DNA of 64,000 bases from JALYGJ01 sp963781705 (GTDB taxonomy: Bacteria > Chloroflexota > Limnocylindria > Limnocylindrales > CSP1-4), in the NCBI GenBank assembly GCA_963781705.1, contig CAWAGP010000001.1:124001-188000 (forward strand), in the 5' to 3' direction. Both the position numbers and the translations under genes were made by a program. Within the stretch, counting starts at the first letter, position 1; the number at the start of each line of letters is the position of its first letter. Below are positions 44,460 through 58,200 of this stretch, piece by piece. The notes below the pieces were generated by a model. The model was not told the origin of the DNA and made no database searches. It saw only the letters and a list, made by a program, of their open reading frames with translations.

Positions 44460-45490
44460 ACGGGCAGCTCCTGCTGGCCGGGGCCCTCGCCGCCGGCGAA
44501 GTAACGTCGGTAGATCTCGTCCAGCTCATCGCCGCGCCGGCGCAGGTGAGACGGCGGCCGGCCGGCTTCGACCAGGGCCTTTGCCAGCTCGGCGCGGACG
44601 TCGCGGTCGGCATGGACGATCAACAGGCGCTGGTCGCGTTCGTCGGGCTCGGCCGAGATCACACCGCGCAGCTTGACCGCCACTTCGCGCGCCGCCGCGA
44701 GCGGCGGTGCCGTCGACACCTCGATCGACATCGGGCCACCGGCGAGTTGCTCGGCGAGTTTATCCATGGGTCCGTTGGCGACCAGCTTGCCGGCCACGAA
44801 GATGCCCACCCGGTCGCACACCTGCTGCACCTGGTGGAGCAGGTGGCTGGCCAGCAGCACGGCCGCGCCATCGCGGGCGAGCTCGCGCACCAGCTCGAGC
44901 ACGTCGACGACGCCGGCCGGGTCGATGGCCGTGGTCGGCTCGTCGAGGACGATGATCGACGGGTCCTTGACCAGCACGTCCGCCAGGCCGAGACGCTGGC
45001 GCATGCCGCGTGAGTACTTGTCGACCTGCTGGTTGCCCGCATCAGACAACCCGACGCGCGCCAGCAGGTTCTCGATGCGCTCTTCGGCGACCTTTGGCTC
45101 GATGGCGTTGAGCCGCGCCGTATAGCGCAGGTTCTGGCGACCGGTCATATTGCCGTAGAAGCCGACGTTGTCGGGCAGGTAGCCGACCTGGCGCTTGACC
45201 GCGAGCGGGTTGCGGGCCGGGTCCAGGTCGAGCACCCGTGCGCTGCCGCTGGTCGGCTCGGACAGGCCGAGCAGCATCAGGATGGTGGTCGTCTTGCCGG
45301 CCCCATTGGGACCCAGCAGGCCGAAAACCTCGCCGTGCTTGACCGACAGGTCAAGCCGGTCGACAGCGATGAAGTCGCCGTATTTCTTGGTCAGCGCCTT
45401 CGTTCGGATGGCCGGCGCACCGCCCGGCGTCAGGCCGCGCCGCGGCGCGGCCGCGGCGTCCTGCTGGGCGGTGGGCTCAGCGACGGCCAT
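44456..45490 (-). CDS. ABC-2 exporter ATP-binding protein
   Basis: A 344-residue ATPase: Walker A GPNGAGKTT, Q-loop GYLPDN, signature YSRGMRQRLGLADVL, Walker B IIVLDEPTTAIDPAG and switch H ASHLLHQ. A C-terminal extension of about 90 residues follows, as in the CcmA/NatA type. The first 25 residues are Ala-rich and disordered. The start overlaps the NEW3 gene by 14 bp and the end overlaps the permease by 4 bp. Confidence 0.93.
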   Translation of the reverse strand: MAVAEPTAQQDAAAAPRRGLTPGGAPAIRTKALTKKYGDFIAVDRLDLSVKHGEVFGLLGPNGAGKTTTILMLLGLSEPTSGSARVLDLDPARNPLAVKRQVGYLPDNVGFYGNMTGRQNLRYTARLNAIEPKVAEERIENLLARVGLSDAGNQQVDKYSRGMRQRLGLADVLVKDPSIIVLDEPTTAIDPAGVVDVLELVRELARDGAAVLLASHLLHQVQQVCDRVGIFVAGKLVANGPMDKLAEQLAGGPMSIEVSTAPPLAAAREVAVKLRGVISAEPDERDQRLLIVHADRDVRAELAKALVEAGRPPSHLRRRGDELDEIYRRYFAGGEGPGQQELPV

Positions 45491-46658
45491 AACGCTGGAA
45501 GACGAAGAAGAGGCCGATGAAGACGATGACCAGCACGGCGATGCCGATCAGCCCACCGAGCGCGGATGTCTCGACCGTGGTCCTGATCTGGACGGTGTCA
45601 GAGCTGCCGTCGCTGCTGCGCGCGATCAAGCTCACCACGTAGTCACCGGCGATCGCGTCGGGCGCGGGCTGGATGGTCGCCACGACCGGCTGGTCGACTT
45701 GCGGGTCGATCTGGGCGATGGTCGGCTGGTCGAAGGTCACCGTCCACCCCTGCGGCGGCGTCGCCGTCATCGCCACGTTGGTCAGTTGCGCCGTGCCGGA
45801 GTTGGAGACGACCAGGTTGAGGGTGGTCGTGTTGCCGGCGCTGACCGAAGCGTTGAGCACCTGGTCTTGCGTGGTGAGCGACATCGAGTAGCTGCCGGTG
45901 ATCTTGACCGACAGCTGCGTCTGAACGGGATCCGGGCCACCTATGGCCGTCACTGTGATGGGGTAGGCCCCCGCCGCCGTGGTACTGGGCGCCTGCGCAT
46001 TCACCTGGACGGAGGTGGTCGATCCCGCGTCGGTTACGACGGTCGCGGCCTGGCTCTGGCCGGTTGGCTGCGCCGTGAGCGTCCAGCCCACGGGCCCGTC
46101 AACCTGCAGCTGGAAATTGATCTGCTGGGCGGTGGCGTTGTGCAGTGAGAGCTCGAAACGGAAGTTGTTGCTCGTCGGCCCCTGCAGCTCGGGATAGCTG
46201 GCCGTCATCGTGACCGATCCCGCCGTGGGCGTCTCGATGGTGATGTCCAGCTCCAGGCTGGCTGTCGCGCCGGATGCGCTCTGGCCGTTGATGAGCACCT
46301 TGTTCGGGCCAGGTTGCGTATCGGCGGGGATGTCGACCTCGACCTGGAACTGGGCGCTCGGGGTGGTGGCAACCTCGCCGCTGGCGATCGGCTGAGCGGT
46401 GGTGTAGACGGCCGAGATGGTCGAGCCCCCGCCGCGCAGGCTGGTCGTCCAGGTGTCCGGCGTGCCGGCCGTTGTCAGGTCGACCCGCTCGGGCTGCTCG
46501 GTAGTCACCGTCACGGTGAAGCGTGCTGTGCCTCCGGGATCAGCTACGACCGACGGAAAGGGCGTGGTGATCTGCAGCGGGGTCTGGGCGACGGCAACCG
46601 CCGGCAGCAGCATGGCCAACAGCAACGCTGCCGCGAAACCGGCACGCACAAAGCGCAT
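45477..46658 (-). CDS. NEW3-domain exported protein with C-terminal anchor
   Basis: A 393-residue exported protein: signal peptide (AGFAAALLLAMLLPAVAVA), three or so Ig-like NEW3 domains in which the pattern VTATPPQGWTVTFDQPTI (and VDGPVGWTLTAQPTG) repeats, and a final membrane helix GLIGIAVLVIVFIGLFFVF with a basic cytoplasmic tail. NEW3 modules are found in glycosidase-associated and transport-associated proteins. It leads the operon with an ABC-2 exporter and probably acts as its extracytoplasmic partner. GGGAG precedes the ATG by about 9 nt. Confidence 0.9.
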   Translation of the reverse strand: MRFVRAGFAAALLLAMLLPAVAVAQTPLQITTPFPSVVADPGGTARFTVTVTTEQPERVDLTTAGTPDTWTTSLRGGGSTISAVYTTAQPIASGEVATTPSAQFQVEVDIPADTQPGPNKVLINGQSASGATASLELDITIETPTAGSVTMTASYPELQGPTSNNFRFELSLHNATAQQINFQLQVDGPVGWTLTAQPTGQSQAATVVTDAGSTTSVQVNAQAPSTTAAGAYPITVTAIGGPDPVQTQLSVKITGSYSMSLTTQDQVLNASVSAGNTTTLNLVVSNSGTAQLTNVAMTATPPQGWTVTFDQPTIAQIDPQVDQPVVATIQPAPDAIAGDYVVSLIARSSDGSSDTVQIRTTVETSALGGLIGIAVLVIVFIGLFFVFQRYGRR

Positions 46659-46851
46659 TTCAAACTACTCCCATTGACTTTGATGTTTCACGGTAGCGAG
46701 CCGGCCCGCGCATATCGAACCCTCCCGCGAGCTTCGGGCACGTGCCCAAATCGTCGCTCGCCGAAGTTGCGCCTTGGCAATTGGCGAGTGGCTTTTTCTT
46801 CACCAAAGCGGACCAAACCACCAGGCGAAGGGCGAGCCTACCGCAACAAGC

Positions 46852-48372
46852 TCACTGGTTGCGATTTGCGATGCTACTCGCCAACTCGACAAGCGTCCTG
46901 ACCGGGGCTCCCTGTGGCCCCTTGGGCGAGAAGGACCGGTCCTCCTCGTACCACGCCGTGCTGGCAATATCGAGGTGCGCCCATTCCGTCTGCGGTTCAA
47001 CGGCCGCGTCTATGAACGCGGCGCCCAGGCTGGCACCTCCCAGCCCACCGCCGCCGGTGTTGCGCAGGTCGGCTATGTCGCTTTTCATGTCATCGCGAAA
47101 TTCATCCGACAGGGGCATCGGCCACATCCGCTCACCCGCGCGCTGGCCGGCGCTGCGAATCTCATCGACGAATCCGGCGGGCCGGCCGAACAGGCCCGTG
47201 TAGTGGCGGCCGAGCGCGACGCGGATGGCGCCGGTCAGCGTGGCCACGTCGACGACTCGCGACGCGCCTTCGCGCTGGGCATAGGTCACACCGTCGAGCA
47301 GGACCAGCCGGCCCTCAGCATCGGTGTTGATGACCTCGACCGTCTTGCCGCTCATGCTGGTGAACACGTCGCCCGGCTTGGTGGCGCGCCCGCCGGGCAG
47401 GTTCTCGGTCGCCGGAGCGACGCAGATCACGTTGATCGGCAGGCCCAGCCGGGCGATCGCACCGATGCTCCCAATAACTGCCGCCGCGCCGGCCATGTCG
47501 TGCTTCATCAGGTGCATGTCCTTCGGATCCTTGAGCGAGATGCCGCCCGAGTCGAAGGTGATGCCCTTGCCCACCAGGCCGAGGTCGTACCCATCGCCAC
47601 TGCGTCCGCGGTAGCGCAGGACGATGAATTTCGCCGGTTCAGCGCTGCCGTGCGCAACCGACAGGTAGCTGCCCATGCCGAGCCGCGCAGCCGCATCCTC
47701 TTCGATGACATCGAACTGCAGGTGATGCGCTGCGGCCAGTTCGCCCGCAGCCGCGGCGAGGTGCGTGGGCGTCATCAGGTTGGCCGGCTCATTTGATCGA
47801 GCGCGGGCCCAGTTGACGGCCTCGCCGACGGCTGCGCCGCGCTCAATGGCCAGCGCCGCGGCATCCCCCGCAGCACCGGCGGTCGGGTCGGCCAGCAGCA
47901 CGACCTCGTCAACCGGCGGCAGCCGCTCGGCGTCGCTGCCGGTCTGGTGCGTATGCGGATCCCACAGTGCATACACGACACCCTCGACAGCGGCCTGGAC
48001 GGCCGTTTCCGGTCCCACCTGGGCGGTTTCCAGGCAGACGCCGACACGGCGCGCCTTGGAACCCCACAGCGCCTTGACGCCGGCGCTGGCCACGCGCCAG
48101 GCCCGCTCGGCGTCGTATTCGCTCCGCTTGCCGGCACCGACCACGACCAGGCGCAGGGCGCTGGCGCCGTCAGTAGCAGCCGGTTGAAGATGGGTGCGTG
48201 TGCTGAACAGGCTGCCGGCGCCGCCATCAGCGGCGAGCCACTCGGCGAGTTTGCGGATCTCGCCGCCTGCTCCACGGGCGGCGTGGACCGGCTCGTCGCC
48301 GTCCTTGAAGACCGGGACGACGACAGCGTCGAGACTCGAATCGGCGGCTGAAGAAGCGATGTTGAACTGCAT
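46852..48372 (-). CDS. pepA: Leucyl aminopeptidase (M17, PepA type)
   Basis: Two-metal cytoplasmic aminopeptidase of 506 residues. The signature NTDAEGRLVL holds ligands D351 and E353, and GKGITFDSGGISLKDPKDMH holds the catalytic Lys and further metal ligands. The N-terminal half (1-170) is the regulatory/DNA-binding-like domain of the family. The leaderless-looking start faces the DUF3090 gene across 30 bp. It removes N-terminal residues from peptides. Confidence 0.95.
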   Translation of the reverse strand: MQFNIASSAADSSLDAVVVPVFKDGDEPVHAARGAGGEIRKLAEWLAADGGAGSLFSTRTHLQPAATDGASALRLVVVGAGKRSEYDAERAWRVASAGVKALWGSKARRVGVCLETAQVGPETAVQAAVEGVVYALWDPHTHQTGSDAERLPPVDEVVLLADPTAGAAGDAAALAIERGAAVGEAVNWARARSNEPANLMTPTHLAAAAGELAAAHHLQFDVIEEDAAARLGMGSYLSVAHGSAEPAKFIVLRYRGRSGDGYDLGLVGKGITFDSGGISLKDPKDMHLMKHDMAGAAAVIGSIGAIARLGLPINVICVAPATENLPGGRATKPGDVFTSMSGKTVEVINTDAEGRLVLLDGVTYAQREGASRVVDVATLTGAIRVALGRHYTGLFGRPAGFVDEIRSAGQRAGERMWPMPLSDEFRDDMKSDIADLRNTGGGGLGGASLGAAFIDAAVEPQTEWAHLDIASTAWYEEDRSFSPKGPQGAPVRTLVELASSIANRNQ

Positions 48373-48402
48373 GACTGAAAGGGTATTAGAGTCATCGCCC
48401 GT
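48373..48402. promoter_or_regulatory. 30-bp divergent promoter region of pepA and DUF3090 gene
   Basis: TAGAGT (48387-48392) is 10 nt before the plus-strand ATG, and TAATAC (minus, 48388-48383) is 10 nt before the minus-strand ATG. Both promoters must reach into the opposite gene. Confidence 0.45.
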
Positions 48403-48984
48403 ATGCCGCGCCGAGTCTTCAGCTTCGACCAGCCAGACCAGTTTGTGTGTGGCACCGTGGGTCAGCCCGGCCAGCGCACCTTCTTCCTGCAGGCGCGCCA
48501 GGGTGACCGCGTCGTCTCCGTGGCGCTCGAGAAGGTCCAGGTCGCCGCGCTGGCCGAGCGCGTCGCGACCCTGCTGCTGTCACTGCGCAGCGGCGGCCTG
48601 GACATGAACGACCAGCCGATCGCCCCGCCACCGCCTCTGCGCGAGCCCGTGGTCGAGCAGTTCCGCGTGGGGACGCTGCGTCTGGGCTGGGACGGCGAGC
48701 ACGAGCGGGTGGTCATCGAGGCACACGAGGTCACCGCCGAGGACGAGGATGAGGACGAGGAGTCCGAGACGGCCGATGAGGAGCCGCTCGACAGCCTGTT
48801 GGCGGCCGACCTCGGCGACGGCCCGGACGTGGTGCGCGTGCAACTCGAGCCCGACGCCGCGCTGGCATTCGCCTCCGGTGCGGTGGCCGTCGTCCAGGCG
48901 GGCCGGCCGCCGTGCCCGCAGTGCGGCCAACCGCTCGAGCCGACCGGCCACTTCTGCGTGCGCAAGAACGGGTACAAGAACTGA
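48403..48984 (+). CDS. DUF3090 family protein
   Basis: A 193-residue protein of the DUF3090 (TIGR03847) family, recognisable by the N-terminal RVFSFDQPDQFVCGTVGQPGQRTFFLQA and the C-terminal RPPCPQCGQPLEPTGHFC zinc-ribbon-like CxxC. An acidic stretch (EDEDEDEESE) interrupts the middle. Function unknown. In many actinobacteria it is adjacent to SCO1664-type genes, as here (5 bp apart), so the two products probably act together. It is divergent from pepA. Confidence 0.9.
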   Translation: MPRRVFSFDQPDQFVCGTVGQPGQRTFFLQARQGDRVVSVALEKVQVAALAERVATLLLSLRSGGLDMNDQPIAPPPPLREPVVEQFRVGTLRLGWDGEHERVVIEAHEVTAEDEDEDEESETADEEPLDSLLAADLGDGPDVVRVQLEPDAALAFASGAVAVVQAGRPPCPQCGQPLEPTGHFCVRKNGYKN

Positions 48985-48989
48985 CGACG

Positions 48990-49747
48990 ATGTCCGGCGG
49001 ACTGGGCGGCGCGGCCGATCTCGAACTGTTGCGTGAGGGGGAGCTCGAAATCATCGGCCGTCTGCCGGGTGCCTCGAACGCCACCTTCGTGGCGCGCATC
49101 ACGGACGGCAGCGCGGCGAACGATCCCGAGGACGACGAGAGCGAGCCGATCGACGGCCTGGTGTGCGTCTACAAGCCGGTCCGCGGCGAGCGCCCCCTGG
49201 ACGACTTCCCGACCGGCACGCTCGCGCGGCGCGAGGTCGCCGCGTACGCACTCTCGCAGTCGAGCGGCTGGGGCATCGTGCCGCCGACCGTCCTGCGCGA
49301 CGGACCGTTCGGTGAGGGGATGGTCCAGCGCTGGGTCGACATCGACGAGGAGGTCGACCGGGTGGACCTGGTCAATGGCGCCGATCGGCGGCTGCGGCAG
49401 ATGTGTGTCTTCGATGCGCTGGCCAACAATGCGGATCGAAAGGTCGGCCACCTGCTGCCGACCGATAGCGGCCACGTGTTCGGCGTGGACCACGGCATCT
49501 GCTTTGCCGTCGAACCGAAACTCCGCACAGTTTTATGGGCGTGGCGCGGCCAACGGCTGTCCACGGCCGAGCTGGCCGTCGTGCGCCAGGTATGCGAGGC
49601 GCTCGACGGGGACCTGGGCGCGGCGTTGCGCGAACTCATTTCGCGCCGTGAGGTGCGCGCGACCGCCCGGCGCGCCGAGATGCTGCTGACCAGCGGCCGT
49701 TTCCCGCTGCCCGATCCGGATCGCCCGGCGGTGCCCTGGCCGCCTTT

Positions 49748-49751
<4 letters not shown>
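48990..49751 (+). CDS. SCO1664 family protein (lipid-kinase-like fold)
   Basis: A 253-residue SCO1664/TIGR03843-type protein. The segments VCVYKPVRGERPLDDFPTG (P-loop-like lysine), DALANNADRKVGHLL (catalytic-loop-like) and VFGVDHGICF (DHG, metal binding-like) are arranged as in phosphatidylinositol 3/4-kinase relatives. The activity is unproven. The ATG at 48990 follows DUF3090 by 5 bp, so the pair is an operon. In actinobacteria this pair is near the mycothiol-ligase gene mshC, which is not in the window. Its last 4 bp overlap the treS-mak end. Confidence 0.88.
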
Positions 49752-53146
<3,395 letters not shown>

Positions 53147-53156
53147 GAACGGCTCC

Positions 53157-55103
53157 TCATCGGGCGCTTCCGCGCGCCGCCGGGCGACGCAGCCAGAAGA
53201 CGTGCGCGGCGCGCACGCCGGGATCGAGCGCGACCCAATTCTGGGCGCCCTGCCAGAGGTACGTCGCCCGATCGAGCAGATCGACCGCCTCAAAGGGCTC
53301 GTCCGGTGGCAGGCCCAGACCGGCCAGGTCGAGCGTGAGCGTGCCCGATTGAACGGCCAGCGGATCGAAATTGACGACTGTCAGGATGATGTCGCGCCGG
53401 TCGGCAGTGTTCTTGGTATAGGCGAGCAACTGGTCGTTGTCGACCGCCTGAAACCACAGGCGCTCGTTGGTCTGCAGCGCCGGGTGATCGCGCCGCGCGG
53501 CGTTGAGGCGCTCGATCAGCGGCGCGAGCGAGTCAGGCGCGTCGAGGTCCCAGGTGCGCTGCTGGTACTTCTCCGAGTCGAGGTATTCCTCCGAACCCGG
53601 CTCGCGCGGAGTGTGCTCGAGCAGCTCGAAGGCCGGCCCGTAGATGCCGTAGTCGGCCGACAACGTGGCTGCCAGCACGAGTCGTGCTGCGAACGCGGGA
53701 CGCGTCCCCACCTGCAGGTCGGCATGCAGGATGTCCGGAGTGTTCGGCCAGAAGTTGGGTCGGAAGAACTCGCTGACCGGCGGCGAGGTGAGCTCGGTCA
53801 GGTAGGCGGCCAACTCGGCCGGGCTGTTGCGCCAGGTGAAGTACGTGTAGCTCTGCGAGAAGCCGAGCTTGGCCAGCCGATACATCACCTTGGGCCGCGT
53901 GAAGGCCTCGGCCAGGAAGAGCACCTCGGGATGGTCCGCCTTGATATCGGCGATGCACCACTCCCAGAAGCCGAATGCCTTGGTGTGCGGGTTGTCGACG
54001 CGAAAGATGGTCACGCCCTGCTCGATCCAGAAGCGGAAGACGTCGTTCAGCGCCCCCCACAGTCCGCGCCAGTCCCGGCTCTCGAAGTCGAACGGGTAGA
54101 TGTCCTGGTATTTCTTGGGCGGATTCTCGGAGTACTGGATGGTGCCGTCGGGGCGCGCGCGGAACCAGTCGGGATGTTCGGTCACCCAGGGATGGTCGGG
54201 TGAGGCCTGGAAGGCGATGTCCAGCGCGACCGAGATACCGCGCCGGGCGGCCTCCGCGACCAGCGATCGGAAATCCGCGAGCGTGCCCAGTTCCGGATGG
54301 ACCGCGGTGTGGCCGCCCTCCGGTCCGCCGATCGCCCACGCCACGCCGGGATCGGCCGCGGACTGCGCCGGTTCGTTGTTGGGGCCTTTGCGGAACTGCC
54401 GGCCGATGGGATGGATGGGTGGCAGGTACAGCACGTCGAAGCCCAGCCGCTGCACGTAATCAAGCCGGGCGACGACATCGGCGAACGTGCCGTGCCGGCG
54501 TGGGTCGGGCGACGCCGAGCGCGGGAACAGCTCGTACCAACTCGAGAAGCGCGCGCGCTCGGGGTCGACGATGACGTCGAACGTGGCCGAGCTGGCTGCC
54601 TGGCTGCGATCCGGATAGCGCTCGATCAGCTCGACCAGCGGCCCCGTGACGATCGACTGCCCGCCGCGCAGACGACCCGCCAGTTCGCGCAGTCGCCGAG
54701 CATGATCATCGTCAACCTCAGCGGCCCGCTCCCCCGCTGCCTGCACCAGCTGCGCGCCGATCAACAGGTCGATGCGCACGTCCTGGCCCGCGTCCAGGCG
54801 CTTGGCCAGGTCGTGCTGCCAGGTTCGAAAGTGGTCGACCCATGCGCTGACTGAATACTGGTATCGGCCCAGGTCGGCAAGCGCGAAGGTGCCCCGCCAG
54901 CGATCGTTGCCCAGCGCGATCATCTCGACTTCGCGCCACTCCCCGCTCGTCCCGCCATGGCACCAGCGCAGCACGACCCGGATTTCGTCGTGGCCGTCGC
55001 CAAACGCGTCGGCTTCCACCGCGAACGTGTCGCCGACGATCCGCTTGACGGCAAAACGACCGCCGTCGAGCTGAGGCGTAACGGCCTCGATCACCGTGCG
55101 CAC
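53157..55103 (-). CDS. glgE: Alpha-1,4-glucan:maltose-1-phosphate maltosyltransferase GlgE
   Basis: Transfers maltosyl units from maltose-1-phosphate to alpha-glucan. It has 648 residues. N-terminal beta domains (1-190) lead to a GH13_3 barrel with nucleophile D370 (FRVDNPHTK), acid/base E399 (LAEAFTRPK) and the GlgE hallmarks YPFDFESRDWRGLW and GFSQSYTYFTWRN. It starts at a GTG (55103) without a clear Shine-Dalgarno; later starts are possible. It lies between the giant GH13 gene (111 bp upstream) and TreS-Mak. glgB is not in the window. Confidence 0.96.
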   Translation of the reverse strand: MRTVIEAVTPQLDGGRFAVKRIVGDTFAVEADAFGDGHDEIRVVLRWCHGGTSGEWREVEMIALGNDRWRGTFALADLGRYQYSVSAWVDHFRTWQHDLAKRLDAGQDVRIDLLIGAQLVQAAGERAAEVDDDHARRLRELAGRLRGGQSIVTGPLVELIERYPDRSQAASSATFDVIVDPERARFSSWYELFPRSASPDPRRHGTFADVVARLDYVQRLGFDVLYLPPIHPIGRQFRKGPNNEPAQSAADPGVAWAIGGPEGGHTAVHPELGTLADFRSLVAEAARRGISVALDIAFQASPDHPWVTEHPDWFRARPDGTIQYSENPPKKYQDIYPFDFESRDWRGLWGALNDVFRFWIEQGVTIFRVDNPHTKAFGFWEWCIADIKADHPEVLFLAEAFTRPKVMYRLAKLGFSQSYTYFTWRNSPAELAAYLTELTSPPVSEFFRPNFWPNTPDILHADLQVGTRPAFAARLVLAATLSADYGIYGPAFELLEHTPREPGSEEYLDSEKYQQRTWDLDAPDSLAPLIERLNAARRDHPALQTNERLWFQAVDNDQLLAYTKNTADRRDIILTVVNFDPLAVQSGTLTLDLAGLGLPPDEPFEAVDLLDRATYLWQGAQNWVALDPGVRAAHVFWLRRPAARGSAR

Positions 55104-55214
55104 GCGGCCCGCGTCGCCGGTAATATCCCGCCCGGTCAGCGCTTCACCCCGTTGCCGGCAATGACGACCGCCGCGCCGACGATGGCTGCGGCCGGCTCAC
55201 TCCAGGCGCCCGGG

Positions 55215-58200
55215 TCACTCTCCATCCTGCGATTGTCGCCCGGGTGCACGAGTCGGCGCAGGGTGTTTCAGCGCATTGGGCTTGGCTGCGGCCGGCTTGG
55301 GCGCACCCGGCTTGATCGCGGCCTTGGGCGGTCTGGTCGACGCCCACTTGGGCGGGTCGGCGATCGCGCGCTCCAATCGTGCAAGGCGATAGCCGGAGCG
55401 CTCGGCGGCGCGCGCCAGTCCGGCCGCATCGGGCAACTCGAGCCACTCGACCGCCTCTTCGAAGCGCTCGCGGTTGAACCACGTCACGCCTTCGTGCTCG
55501 TTGACACCGATCGCGCGGCGGAAGTGCTCGTCCTGCAGCAGCTCCTGCGGCCGGCGGCCGTTGGCGGCGCTCGACGCGCGCTTGGCCGCGGGGCGGTCGA
55601 GCAGCAGTGCCACCAGGTCCGCGTTGGGCCACACCTTGTCGATGCGCCACTCGTAGATCCATTTGCCGCGTGCCAGCTCGGGCTGATGCGCGCCGACGAG
55701 CTCTTCGACGTCGCGCGCCAGCGTGCGCTGGGTCGCCGCTTCGCCGGACTCGTCGTCGTGCGCAACCGTCTCGATGCCGAGCAGCGCAGCGGCCGCCGCC
55801 AGCACGGCGCCGGCGTCTTCGCCGCGCAATGCATCGTGCAGCGGCTCGAGTTCGAGGTCGCGCAGCGCTTCGGCGATCGAGGGGACTCCCCGGCCATCGA
55901 GTTGCGCGGCGAGCTGTGCGTAGCGGCCGTCCGTGTCGCGCACGTCGCGCAACTCGACGAACGCGTGGCACGAATAGGCGTGCAGCTCCAGGTACATGCC
56001 CTGCTCGGACAGCTCCTTGTGCGAGTGGAGGTGCTCCAGGCCCGACCGCGCATCACGCATGATCAGGAAGTCGGCCGGGTCGTTCGACAAACCCAGGCCG
56101 TGCCCGAGCGACGCGCCGGTGACCGCCGCGACCCGGATCCAGCCGGCAGTTTCCGCGTACTTGTTGTGGTAGACGACCAGCGATCGCTCGCCGTCGCGCC
56201 GGTTCGAGAACGCGAAGACGTCCTCGTTGACCGAACCGCCCGCGTAGAAGTCGTATAGCGCGAAGTCGGCCACCTCGGCGAAAAGCGCCCGACGGTGGAG
56301 CAGCGGGAAGATCTCGCGCTCGTGGCGGGCAATCAGGTCCGCGTCGGGCGTCTCGTCGAGATAAGCGCGCCGGTACTCCATGCCGTAGCGCTCGGCGTAG
56401 CCCTCCACCTGGCCGTGGCCGAACATCGGCAGCCCGGGCATGGTCGCCAGCACGGTGGCCACGCCGAAATACTTGTCGCCCTTGCCGAACTGGTCGACTG
56501 CCGTGCGCTCGTCGGGGTTGTTCATGAAGTTGACGTAGCGCTTGAGGATCTGGGAGTCGAACTCGAGCGTGTTCTTGATGACCAGCCGGTACTCGGCGTT
56601 CTTCTCGTCGCGCATCATGTTCATGAACGCGCTGTTGTAGACGCGGTGCATGCCCAGCGTGCGCACGAAATAGCCTTCCATCAGCCAGAAGGCCTCGGCG
56701 AGCAGCAGCGTCTCGGGCGCCTCGGCAGCGACGCGATCGACCACCTCGCGCCAGAACTCGACCGGCATGGCGCGCTCGAAGTCGGCCTTCTTCATGGCGT
56801 ACTCGGCACGCGACGGGATCGCCCCGCCGCTGCCCGGCTCGGGATACCAGAGCCGCTCGACGTGTCGTTTGGCGAGCGTCATCGCCGCGTCGAAGCGGAT
56901 GATCGGGAACTGGCGCGCGACGTGCAGGATGGTCTGGATGACCGCCTCGCGCACCTCCGCCTTGAGGTAGTCGAGCTGCGCGGTGTCATTCCACGGCATG
57001 GAGGTGCCGTCGTTGCCGTGATAGATGAAGCGCTCCTGGCCGCTCCAGCGATCGACGCGCTTGAACGTCACCGCGGCGTCGGTGTTGTCGTAGTAGTGGT
57101 CCTCGATGTAGACGCCGACGCGCTGGTCGGACGAGAGATTCGGCCCGTTGTACGTGTACGCCGGATAGGGTGGATCAGGGCGCGACATGAACCAGTCGGG
57201 ATGCTCCATCACCCAGCGCGAGTCGATGCCCATGTGGTTGGGCACCATGTCGCTCGCCAGGCGGACACCACGTGACCAGGCCCGGTCGCGCAGGTTGCGA
57301 TATGCCTCGTCGCCACCGAGGTCGTCGGCGATCTGGTAGTCCATCAGCGAGTAGGCCGACGCGACCGCCTCGGGATTGCCGCGCAACTGCTTGATCTCGC
57401 GCGACGCGCGGCTGCGCTCCCACAGGCCGATCAGCCACAGCCCGGTGAAGCCGCGCGCGCCGATGGCATCCAGTTCCTCGTCGGGTATCTGGTCCAGCCG
57501 CCAGATCGGCCGGCCATACTCACGCGACAGCTGATCGAGCCATACGTAGGTGCTCTTGGCCAGCAGCACGACGCGCGGCATCCAGTCGAGATCGCGGCTG
57601 AAGCGCTCGTCCTCCGGCTCGCCGGCCGCCGCGGCGAAGCCATGCAGCGCGGCCGTGTCGCCGGCGCCGGCATCGGCTGCCCCGCCGTGCGTCGCGTGGA
57701 AGCGCATCCACAATGCGCGCTCCTCCTCCGAGAGCACGTCGAGGCCGATCACCAGCCGGTCGCCGAACTTCTCGGCCACGAAGCCCCAGCGTTCGGTCAT
57801 CCAGCGCAACTGGCTGGCCAGTGAGGCCGGGGCCTCGAGTGCAGGGCGCCGCAGCAGGCTGAGCAGATCGTCGTTTTCGGGCCCGAAAGTCGGCTGCGTC
57901 TTGAAGAACGCCGCCAGGCCACGCAGCGCCGCGACATAGGCACTGCCGTCCTCGAGCGGCGTGTCGTCGAACAACTCCCCGTACGGCGCGAAAGCCGGGT
58001 TCATGTTGGCCAGCCAGAGCAGCATCAGTTCCTCGAGCGCGATCTCGCGATTCGACCGGCCGTCCGTGTCGCCGGCGAGGTAATCCGCGGCCGACTGCTC
58101 GCCGCGGTAGGCGACGAGCGGCGGGAAATGCTCCACGAACGTCGTCAGCGTCGCCTCCAGGACGGCTTCGCCCAGCCGCCGGCGGAGGTCATCGAGCGCC

